Assembly: GCA_051648365.1 (NCBI GenBank) | Contig: JBOFEZ010000111.1 | Location: 1 to 15,027 of the forward strand | DNA: 15,027 bases | Direction of reading: 5' to 3' | Origin: JAGNZR01 sp051648365 | GTDB taxonomy: Bacteria; Fusobacteriota; Fusobacteriia; Fusobacteriales; Fusobacteriaceae | Shown here: in pieces, positions 5,946-12,585 of the stretch | How the letters are laid out: every line of letters begins with the position of its first letter | Position numbering within the stretch: the stretch's first letter is position 1 | The notes under the pieces: generated by a model | What the model was told of the DNA's origin: nothing | Database searches by the model: none | What the model saw: the letters and a program-made list of their open reading frames with translations, nothing else | Made by a program: the position numbers and the translations under genes

Positions 5946-7457
5946 ATGGAGAGAAAAGTAAGAACTAGAATAGCACCATCACCTACAGGAGATCCCCACG
6001 TGGGAACAGCATATATTGCTCTGTTCAATATAGCGTTCGCACATATAAATGGAGGAGAATTTGTCCTAAGAATAGAGGATACAGATCAGAACAGATATAC
6101 AGAGGGATCTGAGCAGATGATATTTGATACACTTAACTGGCTAGATCTGAACTGGGCAGAAGGTCCAGATGTTGGAGGAGATAAGGGACCATACAGACAG
6201 TCTGAGAGATTCCACCTATACGGAGACTATGCAAAGAAACTTGTGGAAGCTGGAGAAGCTTACTACTGTTTCTGTACAGATGAGAGACTGGAAAACCTAA
6301 GAGAAAGACAGAAAGCTATGGGTAAAGCCCCTGGATATGATGGACACTGCCGTTCACTTTCTAAGGAAGAGGTAGACCCTAAATTGGCAGCCGGAGAGAA
6401 ATATGTAATCAGACTTAAGATGCCATACGACGGTGTAACAGTTATAAAGGATAGATTGAGAGGAGATATCGTATTTGAAAACGATAAGATAGATGATCAG
6501 GTACTTCTGAAATCTGACGGATTCCCTACTTACCACCTGGCTAACGTAGTGGATGACCATCTGATGGAGATCACTCACGTTATCAGAGCTGAGGAGTGGA
6601 TACCATCTACACCTAAGCATATTCAACTATACAAGGCATTCGGATGGGAAGCACCGGAGTTTATTCACATGCCACTTTTAAGAAACAGCGACAGAACAAA
6701 AATATCTAAGAGAAAGAACCCTGTATCACTTCTTTGGTATAAAAACGAAGGATTCTTAAAAGAGGGACTAGTAAACTTCCTAGGACTTATGGGATACTCT
6801 TTCGGAGAGAACAAAGAGATATTCACTCTTCAAGAATTCAAGGATAACTTCAATATAGATAAGGTTTCCCTTGGAGGACCAGTATTTGACCTGGTAAAAC
6901 TTGGATGGGTAAACAACCAGCATATGAGAATGAAGGATCTGAAAGAACTTACTGATATGTGTATTCCGTTCTTCAGAGATTTCGGATACGTAGGAGAGGA
7001 GATATCAGAAAAAGAGTATATCGCTCTTACAAAAATTGTGGAGCTTCAGAGAGAATCTTGTGCAACTCTAAAGGAGATTGCTGCGACTTCAGAGGTTTAC
7101 TTTAAAGATCACTTCAGCTTCCCAGAGATAACTGCTGAGATGGATAAAAAAGAGATTGCTGGAATAGAGAGACTTCACAACGTTATAGCTGATGAGACAG
7201 GGAAAAAAGCTATAAGATTATTTGCCCAAAAAATAGAGGCTTGCCCAGAGGATGAGATAACTCTGGAAAGTGCAAAAGCTATGCTGACAGATACTCTGGC
7301 AGAGATAGGAGAGGGACCTGGAAAAGTTTATATGCCACTTAGAGCTGTACTAACAGGACTTCCTAAGGGAGCAGATCTTTACAATATAGTATTTATAATA
7401 GGTAAAGAGAGAACATTGGACAGAATCAACCACATGATAGAACAGTATAAAATTTAG
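5946..7457 (+). CDS. gltX: Glutamyl-tRNA synthetase
   Basis: A 503-residue class I aminoacyl-tRNA synthetase that charges tRNA(Glu) with glutamate in the cytoplasm. The N-terminal R-I-A-P-S-P-T-G-D-P-H-V-G-T holds the HIGH-type motif (H-V-G-T, about 18-21). L-R-I-E-D-T-D is near 41-47, and the KMSKS-type loop reads K-I-S-K-R at about 252-256, the usual GluRS variant. A C-x-C pair (Y-C-F-C, about 107-110) and a later G-H-C-R lie in the insertion that binds zinc in some GluRS enzymes. I set the start at ATG 5946, nine nt after GAGGAG (5931-5936). An upstream in-frame TTG at 5913 would add 11 lysine/glutamate-rich residues that precede the conserved start and has no ribosome site. It lies 47 nt after prfB and 19 nt before the next gene. 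Whether it is discriminating or also charges tRNA(Gln) cannot be read from the sequence. Confidence 0.95.
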   Translation: MERKVRTRIAPSPTGDPHVGTAYIALFNIAFAHINGGEFVLRIEDTDQNRYTEGSEQMIFDTLNWLDLNWAEGPDVGGDKGPYRQSERFHLYGDYAKKLVEAGEAYYCFCTDERLENLRERQKAMGKAPGYDGHCRSLSKEEVDPKLAAGEKYVIRLKMPYDGVTVIKDRLRGDIVFENDKIDDQVLLKSDGFPTYHLANVVDDHLMEITHVIRAEEWIPSTPKHIQLYKAFGWEAPEFIHMPLLRNSDRTKISKRKNPVSLLWYKNEGFLKEGLVNFLGLMGYSFGENKEIFTLQEFKDNFNIDKVSLGGPVFDLVKLGWVNNQHMRMKDLKELTDMCIPFFRDFGYVGEEISEKEYIALTKIVELQRESCATLKEIAATSEVYFKDHFSFPEITAEMDKKEIAGIERLHNVIADETGKKAIRLFAQKIEACPEDEITLESAKAMLTDTLAEIGEGPGKVYMPLRAVLTGLPKGADLYNIVFIIGKERTLDRINHMIEQYKI

Positions 7458-7476
7458 GTTACATTTGGAGGGGAAT

Positions 7477-8466
7477 ATGGAGAAGTTATTTGTTTCTCCT
7501 GTAAGTTTGATGGGAGCAGGATCCCTTGATCAAGCAGGAAAAAAGATGAAGAAGCTGGGTATGGAAAAATCAATAGTAGTTACATGTAGAGCTATTATTG
7601 AAAGCGGACTGATAAATGAACTTACAGATGTTTTGGATAAATATGAAATAAGATATGTAATCTATGACAAATCTAGAACAGATACAGATATCGGAAATGT
7701 TTTGGAGGGGGTAAGACTTACTCTAGATTATGAATGTGACTCGGTTGTCTCTTTTGGAGGAAATGCCACAAAAAACTGTGCTAAGGGAATCTCACTGCTT
7801 CTTGAGTGCGATGAAGATGGAGAGATATGCCATAGTCATGCTCATCTCCCACTTGTAGCTGTCAATATAGCCAATTTTATGACTGAAGAGATGCCTATAT
7901 TTGTTCAGGACGACAAGAAAATATTTATAGATCGTAACAGTACTCCTATAATAACAGTTACAGATACAAATCTCTTAAAAGGGATATCCCGTGAGGTAAT
8001 TATAGCTCTGGGAATAGATTCTCTGAACCATTCTATAGAATCTTATCTGGCTGATGATGCTACTCCGATCACGGATGCCTGTGCATATCAAGCTATAAAA
8101 CTTCTGGGAGAAAACCTAGAAGCTCTGATAGATGGCGATGAGGATTTTGAGAGAAGAGAGCAACTGACTTACGCAAACTATCTAGCAGGAATTTCTTATA
8201 AAAATAATATACTAGGGCATCTATATTCAGATGATGAGGAAGAAGCTATCCACAGAGCAGCGGCTACTCAGCACAATGAATTTAAGAATACATTTAAATT
8301 CAACAAAAAATTAGGTGAAATAGTTTATGCTTTAGGAAAAAGACCAGAAGAGGTAGAGGATCATATGATGTTTATTTTGGGTGAAATGAAAAGACTAGCT
8401 GAAAAATCAGGAATACCTGTGGCTATCAGTCGGGATGAAAATATTATATTTAGAAAAAGAAAATAA
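7477..8466 (+). CDS. Divergent iron-containing alcohol dehydrogenase-like protein
   Basis: A 329-residue protein resembling the iron-containing (type III) alcohol dehydrogenase/dehydroquinate synthase-like fold, shorter than the usual ~380. Family traits are the V-S-P-V-S-L-M-G-A-G-S-L opening, the nucleotide-binding region at about 89-103 (D-S-V-V-S-F-G-G-N-A-T-K) and G-I-D-S-L-N-H-S-I-E-S-Y at about 180-191, which keeps the metal-binding Asp and first His. The usual G-G-G-S-x-x-D motif is altered to G-G-N-A-T-K-N. The C-terminal half, where the family normally supplies two more metal-binding histidines in A-H-x-x-G and H-G-x-x-N contexts, is poorly conserved (H248, H259 and H266 are possible remnants). 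It may be an altered or metal-free enzyme, and the substrate is unknown. The start is ATG 7477 after GGAGG at 7467-7471; a TTG at 7465 is in frame but overlaps the ribosome site. It is last in its operon, before a hairpin terminator. Confidence 0.72.
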   Translation: MEKLFVSPVSLMGAGSLDQAGKKMKKLGMEKSIVVTCRAIIESGLINELTDVLDKYEIRYVIYDKSRTDTDIGNVLEGVRLTLDYECDSVVSFGGNATKNCAKGISLLLECDEDGEICHSHAHLPLVAVNIANFMTEEMPIFVQDDKKIFIDRNSTPIITVTDTNLLKGISREVIIALGIDSLNHSIESYLADDATPITDACAYQAIKLLGENLEALIDGDEDFERREQLTYANYLAGISYKNNILGHLYSDDEEEAIHRAAATQHNEFKNTFKFNKKLGEIVYALGKRPEEVEDHMMFILGEMKRLAEKSGIPVAISRDENIIFRKRK

Positions 8467-8472
8467 AGAGAT

Positions 8473-8515
8473 AAAAAAAGCAGACTTTCCTAGAAATGGG
8501 GAGTCTGCTTTTTTT
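8473..8515. terminator. Bidirectional intrinsic terminator between convergent genes
   Basis: An A7 run (8473-8479) precedes an 11-bp stem, GCAGACTTTCC (8480-8490) with GGGGAGTCTGC (8498-8508), with a 7-nt loop and G·T pairs near the loop. A T7 run follows (8509-8515). Read rightward it ends the plus-strand operon after 8466; read leftward it ends the symporter gene, whose stop codon (8514-8516 complement) lies at the edge of the stem. Confidence 0.93.
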
Positions 8516-9902
8516 AATATTCCTCTTCTAAATCATCTATCTCGGGATAGATTCTCGAAAATTGGAGATCTTCATATTCCTGAGAACATTTTTTTACAGT
8601 GTCACTGAGGAGAATAAGAGTTATTAGATTGGGAATGAGCATAAGAGCCATAAACAGATCTGAAAGTTCCCATATAAAAGTGGGTTTAACCAATGGTCCT
8701 AAAAAAATAGCGACGAGCACGAAGAATCTGTACCTTTTGATACCTTTATCTTTAAAATGAAATTTGAGATTCATTTCTCCAAAGAGATACCAGCTCAAAA
8801 TAGTGGTAAAGGCAAATAGGAATAGGCAGAAAGTGACGAAGATGTAACCAACGTCTCCTAGTGAGTTATAGAAAGCACTCTGGGTTAGAGAGATTCCTGT
8901 AAGACCCTCTTTATAGTTTCCTGACATAAGAATGATAAAGCCTGTACAGCTAACTATAAATGTATCGATAAAAACCGCCAGTGTAGCCAGAATTCCCTGT
9001 TGGGCAGGATGTACAGAATCGGCTATGGCATGGGCATGGGATGTTGACCCGAGTCCAGCTCCATTGGAGAAAAGACCTCTGGTAACTCCGTAACGTATGG
9101 CTCTCTGAACAGCTGTACCTGCAGCTCCTCCTAAGAAAGCTTTGGGAGTAAAAACAGCCGCGAAAATAGTACCCAGTGCTCCAAGAAAGAGTTCAATATT
9201 GAATGCGATGATTATAAGGCATGCCAACACGTAGATTCCTGTCATGATAGGAACAAGTTTTTGAATAACTGCCACTATACTTTTAATTCCACCCAAAAAA
9301 ATAAATCCAGCCATAAGGGCAAGAAATCCTCCTATAAAGATAGGAGAAACATTAAAAAGATTGGAAAGTCCTTTGGAAAGCGAGTGAGACTGAACAGCAT
9401 TTCCAACCAATCCCAAAGAGAAGACACAGGCCATGGAAAAAATGGAGGCCAGGATTTTGGAAAATTTACTGCCTCCTAAACCATCTCTTATATAGTAGGC
9501 AGCTCCTCCTAAAATCTTTCCATCTATCTCTTTACGAAAGAGCTGTGCGAGCACTGCCTCGGAATAAACTAAGGACATAGAGAAAAAAGCATTGATCCAC
9601 ATCCAAAAAAGGGCCCCAGGTCCTCCAGCAGCAATTGCTGTTGCGACTCCCGAGATGTTTCCACTTCCTGTTTGGGAAGCTGCCACGGTTATAAGAGCCT
9701 GAAAAGGAGAGATTGCCTCTTGACGGTTGGGTGCTTTTCCAAAGATAGAAAAGGATTGGAAAACTCTTTTTACACCTTCGTGAAATTTTCTTATCTGTAT
9801 AAAGCGTAGCTTAAATGTAAAAAAAATCCCTGACCCTAAAAAGAAAAGGAGAGTGAAATTTCCCCATAAAAATTTATTTAAATTCGAAACTGAAATCATC
9901 AT
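8514..9902 (-). CDS. Sodium:alanine symporter (AGCS family)
   Basis: A 462-residue polytopic inner-membrane protein of the alanine/glycine:cation symporter family (AlsT/AgcS/DagA type), which imports small neutral amino acids with Na+ or H+. The first hydrophobic segment spans about 12-30. The core signature at about 78-102 (T-G-S-G-N-I-S-G-V-A-T-A-I-A, then G-G-P-G-A-L-F-W-M-W) is typical, as is R-G-L-F-S-N-G-A-G-L-G-S further on; many relatives have Glu where this protein has Gly in the last motif. Length fits. I set the start at the first ATG of an ATG-ATG pair (9902), 4 nt after GGAGG (9907-9911 complement). The second ATG (9899) has better spacing and may be used. Upstream in-frame codons would extend into the promoter. 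It has its own strong promoter and shares a terminator with the convergent operon. Confidence 0.9.
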   Translation of the reverse strand: MMISVSNLNKFLWGNFTLLFFLGSGIFFTFKLRFIQIRKFHEGVKRVFQSFSIFGKAPNRQEAISPFQALITVAASQTGSGNISGVATAIAAGGPGALFWMWINAFFSMSLVYSEAVLAQLFRKEIDGKILGGAAYYIRDGLGGSKFSKILASIFSMACVFSLGLVGNAVQSHSLSKGLSNLFNVSPIFIGGFLALMAGFIFLGGIKSIVAVIQKLVPIMTGIYVLACLIIIAFNIELFLGALGTIFAAVFTPKAFLGGAAGTAVQRAIRYGVTRGLFSNGAGLGSTSHAHAIADSVHPAQQGILATLAVFIDTFIVSCTGFIILMSGNYKEGLTGISLTQSAFYNSLGDVGYIFVTFCLFLFAFTTILSWYLFGEMNLKFHFKDKGIKRYRFFVLVAIFLGPLVKPTFIWELSDLFMALMLIPNLITLILLSDTVKKCSQEYEDLQFSRIYPEIDDLEEEY

Positions 9903-9911
9903 AAAACCTCC

Positions 9912-9930
9912 ATTTGTCCTAAAGACAAAT
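9912..9930 (-). repeat. Perfect inverted repeat next to the symporter ribosome site
   Basis: ATTTGTC (9912-9918), a five-base loop, and GACAAAT (9924-9930) form a perfect 7-bp inverted repeat. It lies between the predicted transcription start (about 9936) and GGAGG (9907-9911), with no base between it and the ribosome site. It could be an operator for a repressor, or an RNA hairpin affecting ribosome access or mRNA stability. Confidence 0.6.
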
Positions 9931-9942
9931 ACTTTAGGTTTA

Positions 9943-9971
9943 AATATATACTGAAAATCTACTTTTGTCAA
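9943..9971 (-). promoter_or_regulatory. Promoter of the alanine symporter gene
   Basis: On the minus strand TTGACA (9966-9971) is followed after exactly 17 nt by TATATT (9943-9948), a near-consensus housekeeping promoter. The predicted start lies near 9936, giving a leader of about 34 nt. Confidence 0.85.
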
Positions 9972-9983
9972 GTAAACTAAAGA

Positions 9984-10481
9984 TTAATTAGTGTTTAAAA
10001 GCTCAGAAATTTTGTGTTTTAAATGACAATATCCACCCGGATTTTTTATAAGATAGTCTTGGTGGTAGTCCTCGGCTAGATAAAAGTTTCCTAGTAGTCC
10101 AACTTCGGTGACGATTTTTTCTCTGTACTTTTTTTGCTCATCTAGGATAAAGGCTTTGATAGATATTTCATCCCCTCTTTCCAAATAATATATTCCGGTT
10201 CTATACTGAGAACCGATATCGTTTCCCTGACGGTTAAGAAGTGTAGGATCTATTATATCAAAAAAATGTTGGAGTAAATTTTGAAAAGAAATAACAGTTT
10301 CGTCAAAGGTGATACGGCATGCTTCAGCAGACAGAGTTCTGCCACTACAGACCTCTTCATAAGTTGGATTTTTCTGAATGCTGTTGGCATATCCTACCTC
10401 GGTATCCATTACTCCTGGAAGCAATTGGAAATATTTTTCCACTCCCCAGAAACATCCTCCTGCTAAAAAAATAGTTTTCAT
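9984..10481 (-). CDS. msrA: Peptide methionine sulfoxide reductase A
   Basis: A 165-residue cytoplasmic repair enzyme that reduces the S-epimer of methionine sulfoxide in proteins and free methionine. The active-site G-G-C-F-W-G motif lies at 8-13 with catalytic C10. Y-E-E-V-C-S-G (41-47), Q-G-N-D-I-G-S-Q-Y-R (85-94) and the late Y-H-Q-D-Y-L (139-144) are family blocks. C152 in G-G-Y-C-H-L-K is a likely resolving cysteine. The common G-H-A-E stretch reads L-S-A-E here, keeping the active-site glutamate (E53) but losing the histidine. The start at 10481 follows AGGAG in GAGGAG; an upstream in-frame start would add 17 residues absent from the family. No MsrB domain is fused and none is adjacent. 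It lies 81 nt upstream of the symporter on the same strand, with a separate promoter between them. Confidence 0.95.
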   Translation of the reverse strand: MKTIFLAGGCFWGVEKYFQLLPGVMDTEVGYANSIQKNPTYEEVCSGRTLSAEACRITFDETVISFQNLLQHFFDIIDPTLLNRQGNDIGSQYRTGIYYLERGDEISIKAFILDEQKKYREKIVTEVGLLGNFYLAEDYHQDYLIKNPGGYCHLKHKISELLNTN

Positions 10482-10516
10482 AAGACTCTCCTCTTGACTA
10501 TTGATGAAATGTAATA

Positions 10517-10545
10517 TATTTAATAATAACACAAAAAAACTTCAA
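10517..10545 (-). promoter_or_regulatory. Weak candidate promoter for msrA
   Basis: On the minus strand TTGAAG (10540-10545) is followed after 17 nt by TAAATA (10517-10522). The -10 matches the consensus at only three positions and the region is extremely AT-rich, so alternatives are easy to find. The -35 overlaps one arm of the hairpin at 10540-10566. Confidence 0.3.
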
Positions 10546-10566
10546 ATGAAACATTTTATTTCGAAG
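10540..10566. repeat. Imperfect inverted repeat in the msrA-ferredoxin divergent spacer
   Basis: CTTCAAATGAA (10540-10550) can pair with TTATTT-C-GAAG (10555-10566), giving about 11 bp with one bulged C, one G·T and a 4-nt loop. A T7 run follows on the minus strand (complement of 10533-10539) and a T8 run (10572-10579) lies a few bases past it on the plus strand. It looks like a terminator, yet no gene ends here. It may be an operator or an attenuator of msrA. Confidence 0.4.
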
Positions 10567-10589
10567 AAGTCTTTTTTTTAATTATATTC

Positions 10590-10618
10590 TTGACTTTTAA
10601 TTTTTTTTTTAGTAAACT
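10590..10618 (+). promoter_or_regulatory. Promoter of the ferredoxin gene
   Basis: TTGACT (10590-10595) is separated by 17 nt, mostly an uninterrupted T tract, from TAAACT (10613-10618). Transcription would start near 10625, leaving a leader of about 48 nt. The 190-nt gap between the divergent msrA and ferredoxin genes holds nothing else but this promoter, the hairpin at 10540-10566 and AT-rich tracts. Confidence 0.6.
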
Positions 10619-10672
10619 GAGAGTAGTCTAAGACTTAAATTAAATATTAATTAGTAAAATGGGAGGTAAGAA

Positions 10673-10840
10673 ATGTACGTAATCGATAAAGATACTTGTA
10701 TCGGATGTGGAGCTTGCGAGGGGACTTGTCCAGTAGGAGCTATCTCTGCTGACGCTAACGGAAAATATGAGATTGCTGATGCTTGTGTTGACTGTGGAGC
10801 TTGTGCTTCAGTTTGTCCAGTAGAAGCTATCACTGCTTAA
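10673..10840 (+). CDS. 2[4Fe-4S] clostridial-type ferredoxin
   Basis: A 55-residue soluble electron carrier. Two copies of C-x2-C-x2-C-x3-C-P are visible: C9, C12, C15 and C19 with the following Pro, and C38, C41, C44 and C48 with the following Pro. Each motif supplies three cysteines to one cubane and the fourth to the other. Such low-potential ferredoxins serve pyruvate:ferredoxin oxidoreductase, hydrogenases and Rnf complexes in anaerobes. ATG at 10673 follows a strong GGGAGGT (10661-10667). The gene is monocistronic: it has its own promoter and a strong terminator directly after the TAA. Codons are mostly of the GCT, GGA and GTA/GTT type with little variety, consistent with high expression. 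A 60-codon open frame on the opposite strand is only its shadow. Confidence 0.97.
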   Translation: MYVIDKDTCIGCGACEGTCPVGAISADANGKYEIADACVDCGACASVCPVEAITA

Positions 10841-10859
10841 TTACTCTGAATAATAGCCC

Positions 10860-10897
10860 AATTGGTTCAGGAGTTGCCGCTTCTGAACCAATTTTTT
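10860..10897 (+). terminator. Intrinsic terminator of the ferredoxin gene
   Basis: AATTGGTTCAG (10860-10870) pairs perfectly with CTGAACCAATT (10883-10893). Three more pairs (GAG with CTT, one G·T) extend the stem inward to a 6-nt loop, TTGCCG. The stem runs into a T6 stretch (10892-10897). It lies 20 nt after the stop codon. Confidence 0.95.
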
Positions 10898-11010
10898 ATT
10901 ATATACTTTGATTTTCAAATTATATTACACAATAATATTATCACAACACTCCAGATGTGTCAATACTTTAAGTGAAAAAAACTTTTTTTGGAAGAAATGA
11001 GAAGGATTTA

Positions 11011-11019
11011 TGGTATAAT
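11011..11019 (+). promoter_or_regulatory. Extended -10 promoter of the aroF operon
   Basis: TGGTATAAT (11011-11019) is a perfect extended -10. The -35 is not clear: TTGGAA (10988-10993) is 20 nt away, longer than usual. Transcription would start near 11026, about 34 nt before the DAHP synthase start. Upstream, 10932-10941 (ATAATATTAT) is a small palindrome, the only other ordered element in the 10898-11010 gap. Confidence 0.7.
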
Positions 11020-11059
11020 ATTTTATTAAAATTTAGAAAATTAAGGACGAGGTGAATTT

Positions 11060-11878
11060 ATGATTTTTGATGGCTTTAAGATAAGCAGAAAATCTCAAAA
11101 AGAGGATACAGTAATAGAGATAAGGGGGATAAAAATAGGAGGAGGTAACTTTACTATTATAGGAGGACCCTGCTCTGTAGAAAGTCGTGAGATGATAATG
11201 AAGGTAGCAAAAGCGGTAAAAGCTGGAGGAGGAAAGGTATTGAGAGGAGGAGCTTTTAAGCCGAGAACATCTCCATATGATTTTCAAGGATTGGGTGAGG
11301 ATGCACTTATATATCTAAAGGAAGCAGCGGATGCCCACGGACTTCTGACTGTAACAGAGGTCATGGACACGAGGGATATAGAAATAGTGGCAAAATATTC
11401 AGATATACTTCAAGTGGGAGCAAGAAATATGCAGAACTTTTCTCTACTAAAGGCTTTGGGAAGTTGTGGAAAACCTGTGCTTCTGAAAAGAGGAATGAGT
11501 GCCACTCTAAAAGAGTTTCTTATGGCAGCAGAGTATCTTATGGCCCATGGAAACAGGGATATAATTCTCTGTGAAAGAGGGATAAGAACCTTTGAAAACT
11601 ATACTCGTAATACGGTGGATATAAATATAATTCCTGCGGTAAAACGGGAATCTCATCTGCCTATAATAATAGATGCCAGCCACGGGACAGGAGTGAGATA
11701 CCTTGTGGAACCTGTAACTCTTGCAGGAGTTGCAGCAGGAGCAGACGGAGCCATGATAGAGGTTCACCAGGATCCTGATACGGCCCTTTCAGATGGAGAG
11801 CAGTCTTTGGATTTTCAGCAGTATAGTGAGAGCTGTAAAAAAATATTCAAGCTACATAACTTTATGAAGGAGCTGTAG
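11060..11878 (+). CDS. aroF: 3-deoxy-7-phosphoheptulonate (DAHP) synthase
   Basis: A 272-residue class I DAHP synthase of the AroA-beta/KDO8PS-like type. It condenses phosphoenolpyruvate with erythrose 4-phosphate in the first step of the shikimate pathway. Motifs in order: G-G-P-C-S-V-E-S (35-42, metal ligand C38), R-G-G-A-F-K-P-R-T-S-P-Y (62-73), K-R-G-M (143-146), D-A-S-H-G-T-G (205-211, metal ligand H208), and E-V-H-Q-D-P-D with D-G at 234-246 (E234 and D245 as ligands). The ~30-residue N-terminus is too short for the ferredoxin-like regulatory domain of Thermotoga-type enzymes, and no chorismate mutase is fused. The enzyme may therefore be insensitive to feedback by aromatic amino acids. 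The start follows GAGGTG (11049-11054). It is the first gene of its run; the neighbours are not aromatic-pathway genes. The symbol could also be aroG. Confidence 0.95.
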   Translation: MIFDGFKISRKSQKEDTVIEIRGIKIGGGNFTIIGGPCSVESREMIMKVAKAVKAGGGKVLRGGAFKPRTSPYDFQGLGEDALIYLKEAADAHGLLTVTEVMDTRDIEIVAKYSDILQVGARNMQNFSLLKALGSCGKPVLLKRGMSATLKEFLMAAEYLMAHGNRDIILCERGIRTFENYTRNTVDINIIPAVKRESHLPIIIDASHGTGVRYLVEPVTLAGVAAGADGAMIEVHQDPDTALSDGEQSLDFQQYSESCKKIFKLHNFMKEL

Positions 11879-11882
11879 AGGA

Positions 11883-12581
11883 ATGTTCAAAAGAGAGGGG
11901 AATAGCTACTATATAGAGGAGTTCAGAGAGTTGGGGATAGAGGCACTCTATACTGGGGTGGACTTTCCCTATCTGGAGTTTGAAAAAAATCGGAAGATAA
12001 TCCACGGGCATCAGACTCATTCGAAAAATGTTCAGGTGATTTCTGAAAAAGATGGGCTGGAGAGGATTCCATATCCTGACTGTGATGGACTCCTGACCGC
12101 TAGAAAAGATATAGTCCTATACACCAAACACGCTGACTGTCTGGCCCTATATTTCTATGACAGGAAGAGGGAGGTTGTTGGTCTGTGTCATTCGGGCTGG
12201 AGGGGAAGCTTTCAGAAGATAGCCTTGGAGATGGTGGAAAGATTCAGGAATGAGTACGGTTCGGAATTGGAGGATATACTGGTAGGGATAGGAATAGGGA
12301 TAGCCCCGGAGAACTATGAGGTTTCAGAAGAGTTCTGGGGAGATTTCAGAGAGAACTACTCCTCTGGGATACTGGAGGGAGTTTTCCAGAAGATGGAGGG
12401 GAAAATTTTATTCTACAATGAGAGATTCAATTACAATCTGCTCCGTGATTATGGAATTCCAGGGGAGAACTTGATATGTAGCAATCTTTGTACATACAGT
12501 GATCAAACTCTCCATTCTCATAGAAGAGACAGGGATAGGGCAGGTCGTAACAGAGCTTATATATATATTAACAAGGGGTAG
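11883..12581 (+). CDS. pgeF: Peptidoglycan editing factor PgeF / YfiH (laccase-domain) family
   Basis: A 232-residue member of the YfiH/DUF152 family. Members have been described as copper polyphenol oxidases, as zinc purine-nucleoside-processing enzymes, and as PgeF, which removes L-Ser misincorporated in place of L-Ala in peptidoglycan precursors. The metal-site motifs are present: H-G-H-Q-T-H-S (41-47), K-H-A-D-C-L-A-L (82-89), C-H-S-G-W-R-G-S (102-109), and near the end T-L-H-S-H-R-R-D. These give the His/Cys/His set seen across the family. Cytoplasmic; no signal peptide. It starts 4 nt after aroF, with AAGGAG at 11867-11872 as the best ribosome site, and ends 4 nt before the exporter gene. 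In many bacteria its homologue sits in the division and cell-wall cluster; here it is next to aroF and an exporter. Family is certain, physiological role less so. Confidence 0.9.
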   Translation: MFKREGNSYYIEEFRELGIEALYTGVDFPYLEFEKNRKIIHGHQTHSKNVQVISEKDGLERIPYPDCDGLLTARKDIVLYTKHADCLALYFYDRKREVVGLCHSGWRGSFQKIALEMVERFRNEYGSELEDILVGIGIGIAPENYEVSEEFWGDFRENYSSGILEGVFQKMEGKILFYNERFNYNLLRDYGIPGENLICSNLCTYSDQTLHSHRRDRDRAGRNRAYIYINKG

Positions 12582-12585
12582 AAAC

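Noticed and set aside
10651..10833. 60-codon antisense frame opposite the ferredoxin
   Set aside because: The sense strand carries the full eight-cysteine ferredoxin pattern with promoter and terminator; the antisense frame is a shadow.
10932..10941. ATAATATTAT palindrome upstream of aroF as an operator
   Set aside because: Short, pure A/T palindromes are expected by chance in this spacer and the flanks are not symmetrical.
12499..12585. An N-terminal extension of the ThrE-like protein
   Set aside because: It lies inside the conserved 3' end of pgeF, lacks a ribosome site, and ATG 12586 has AGGGG at proper spacing.
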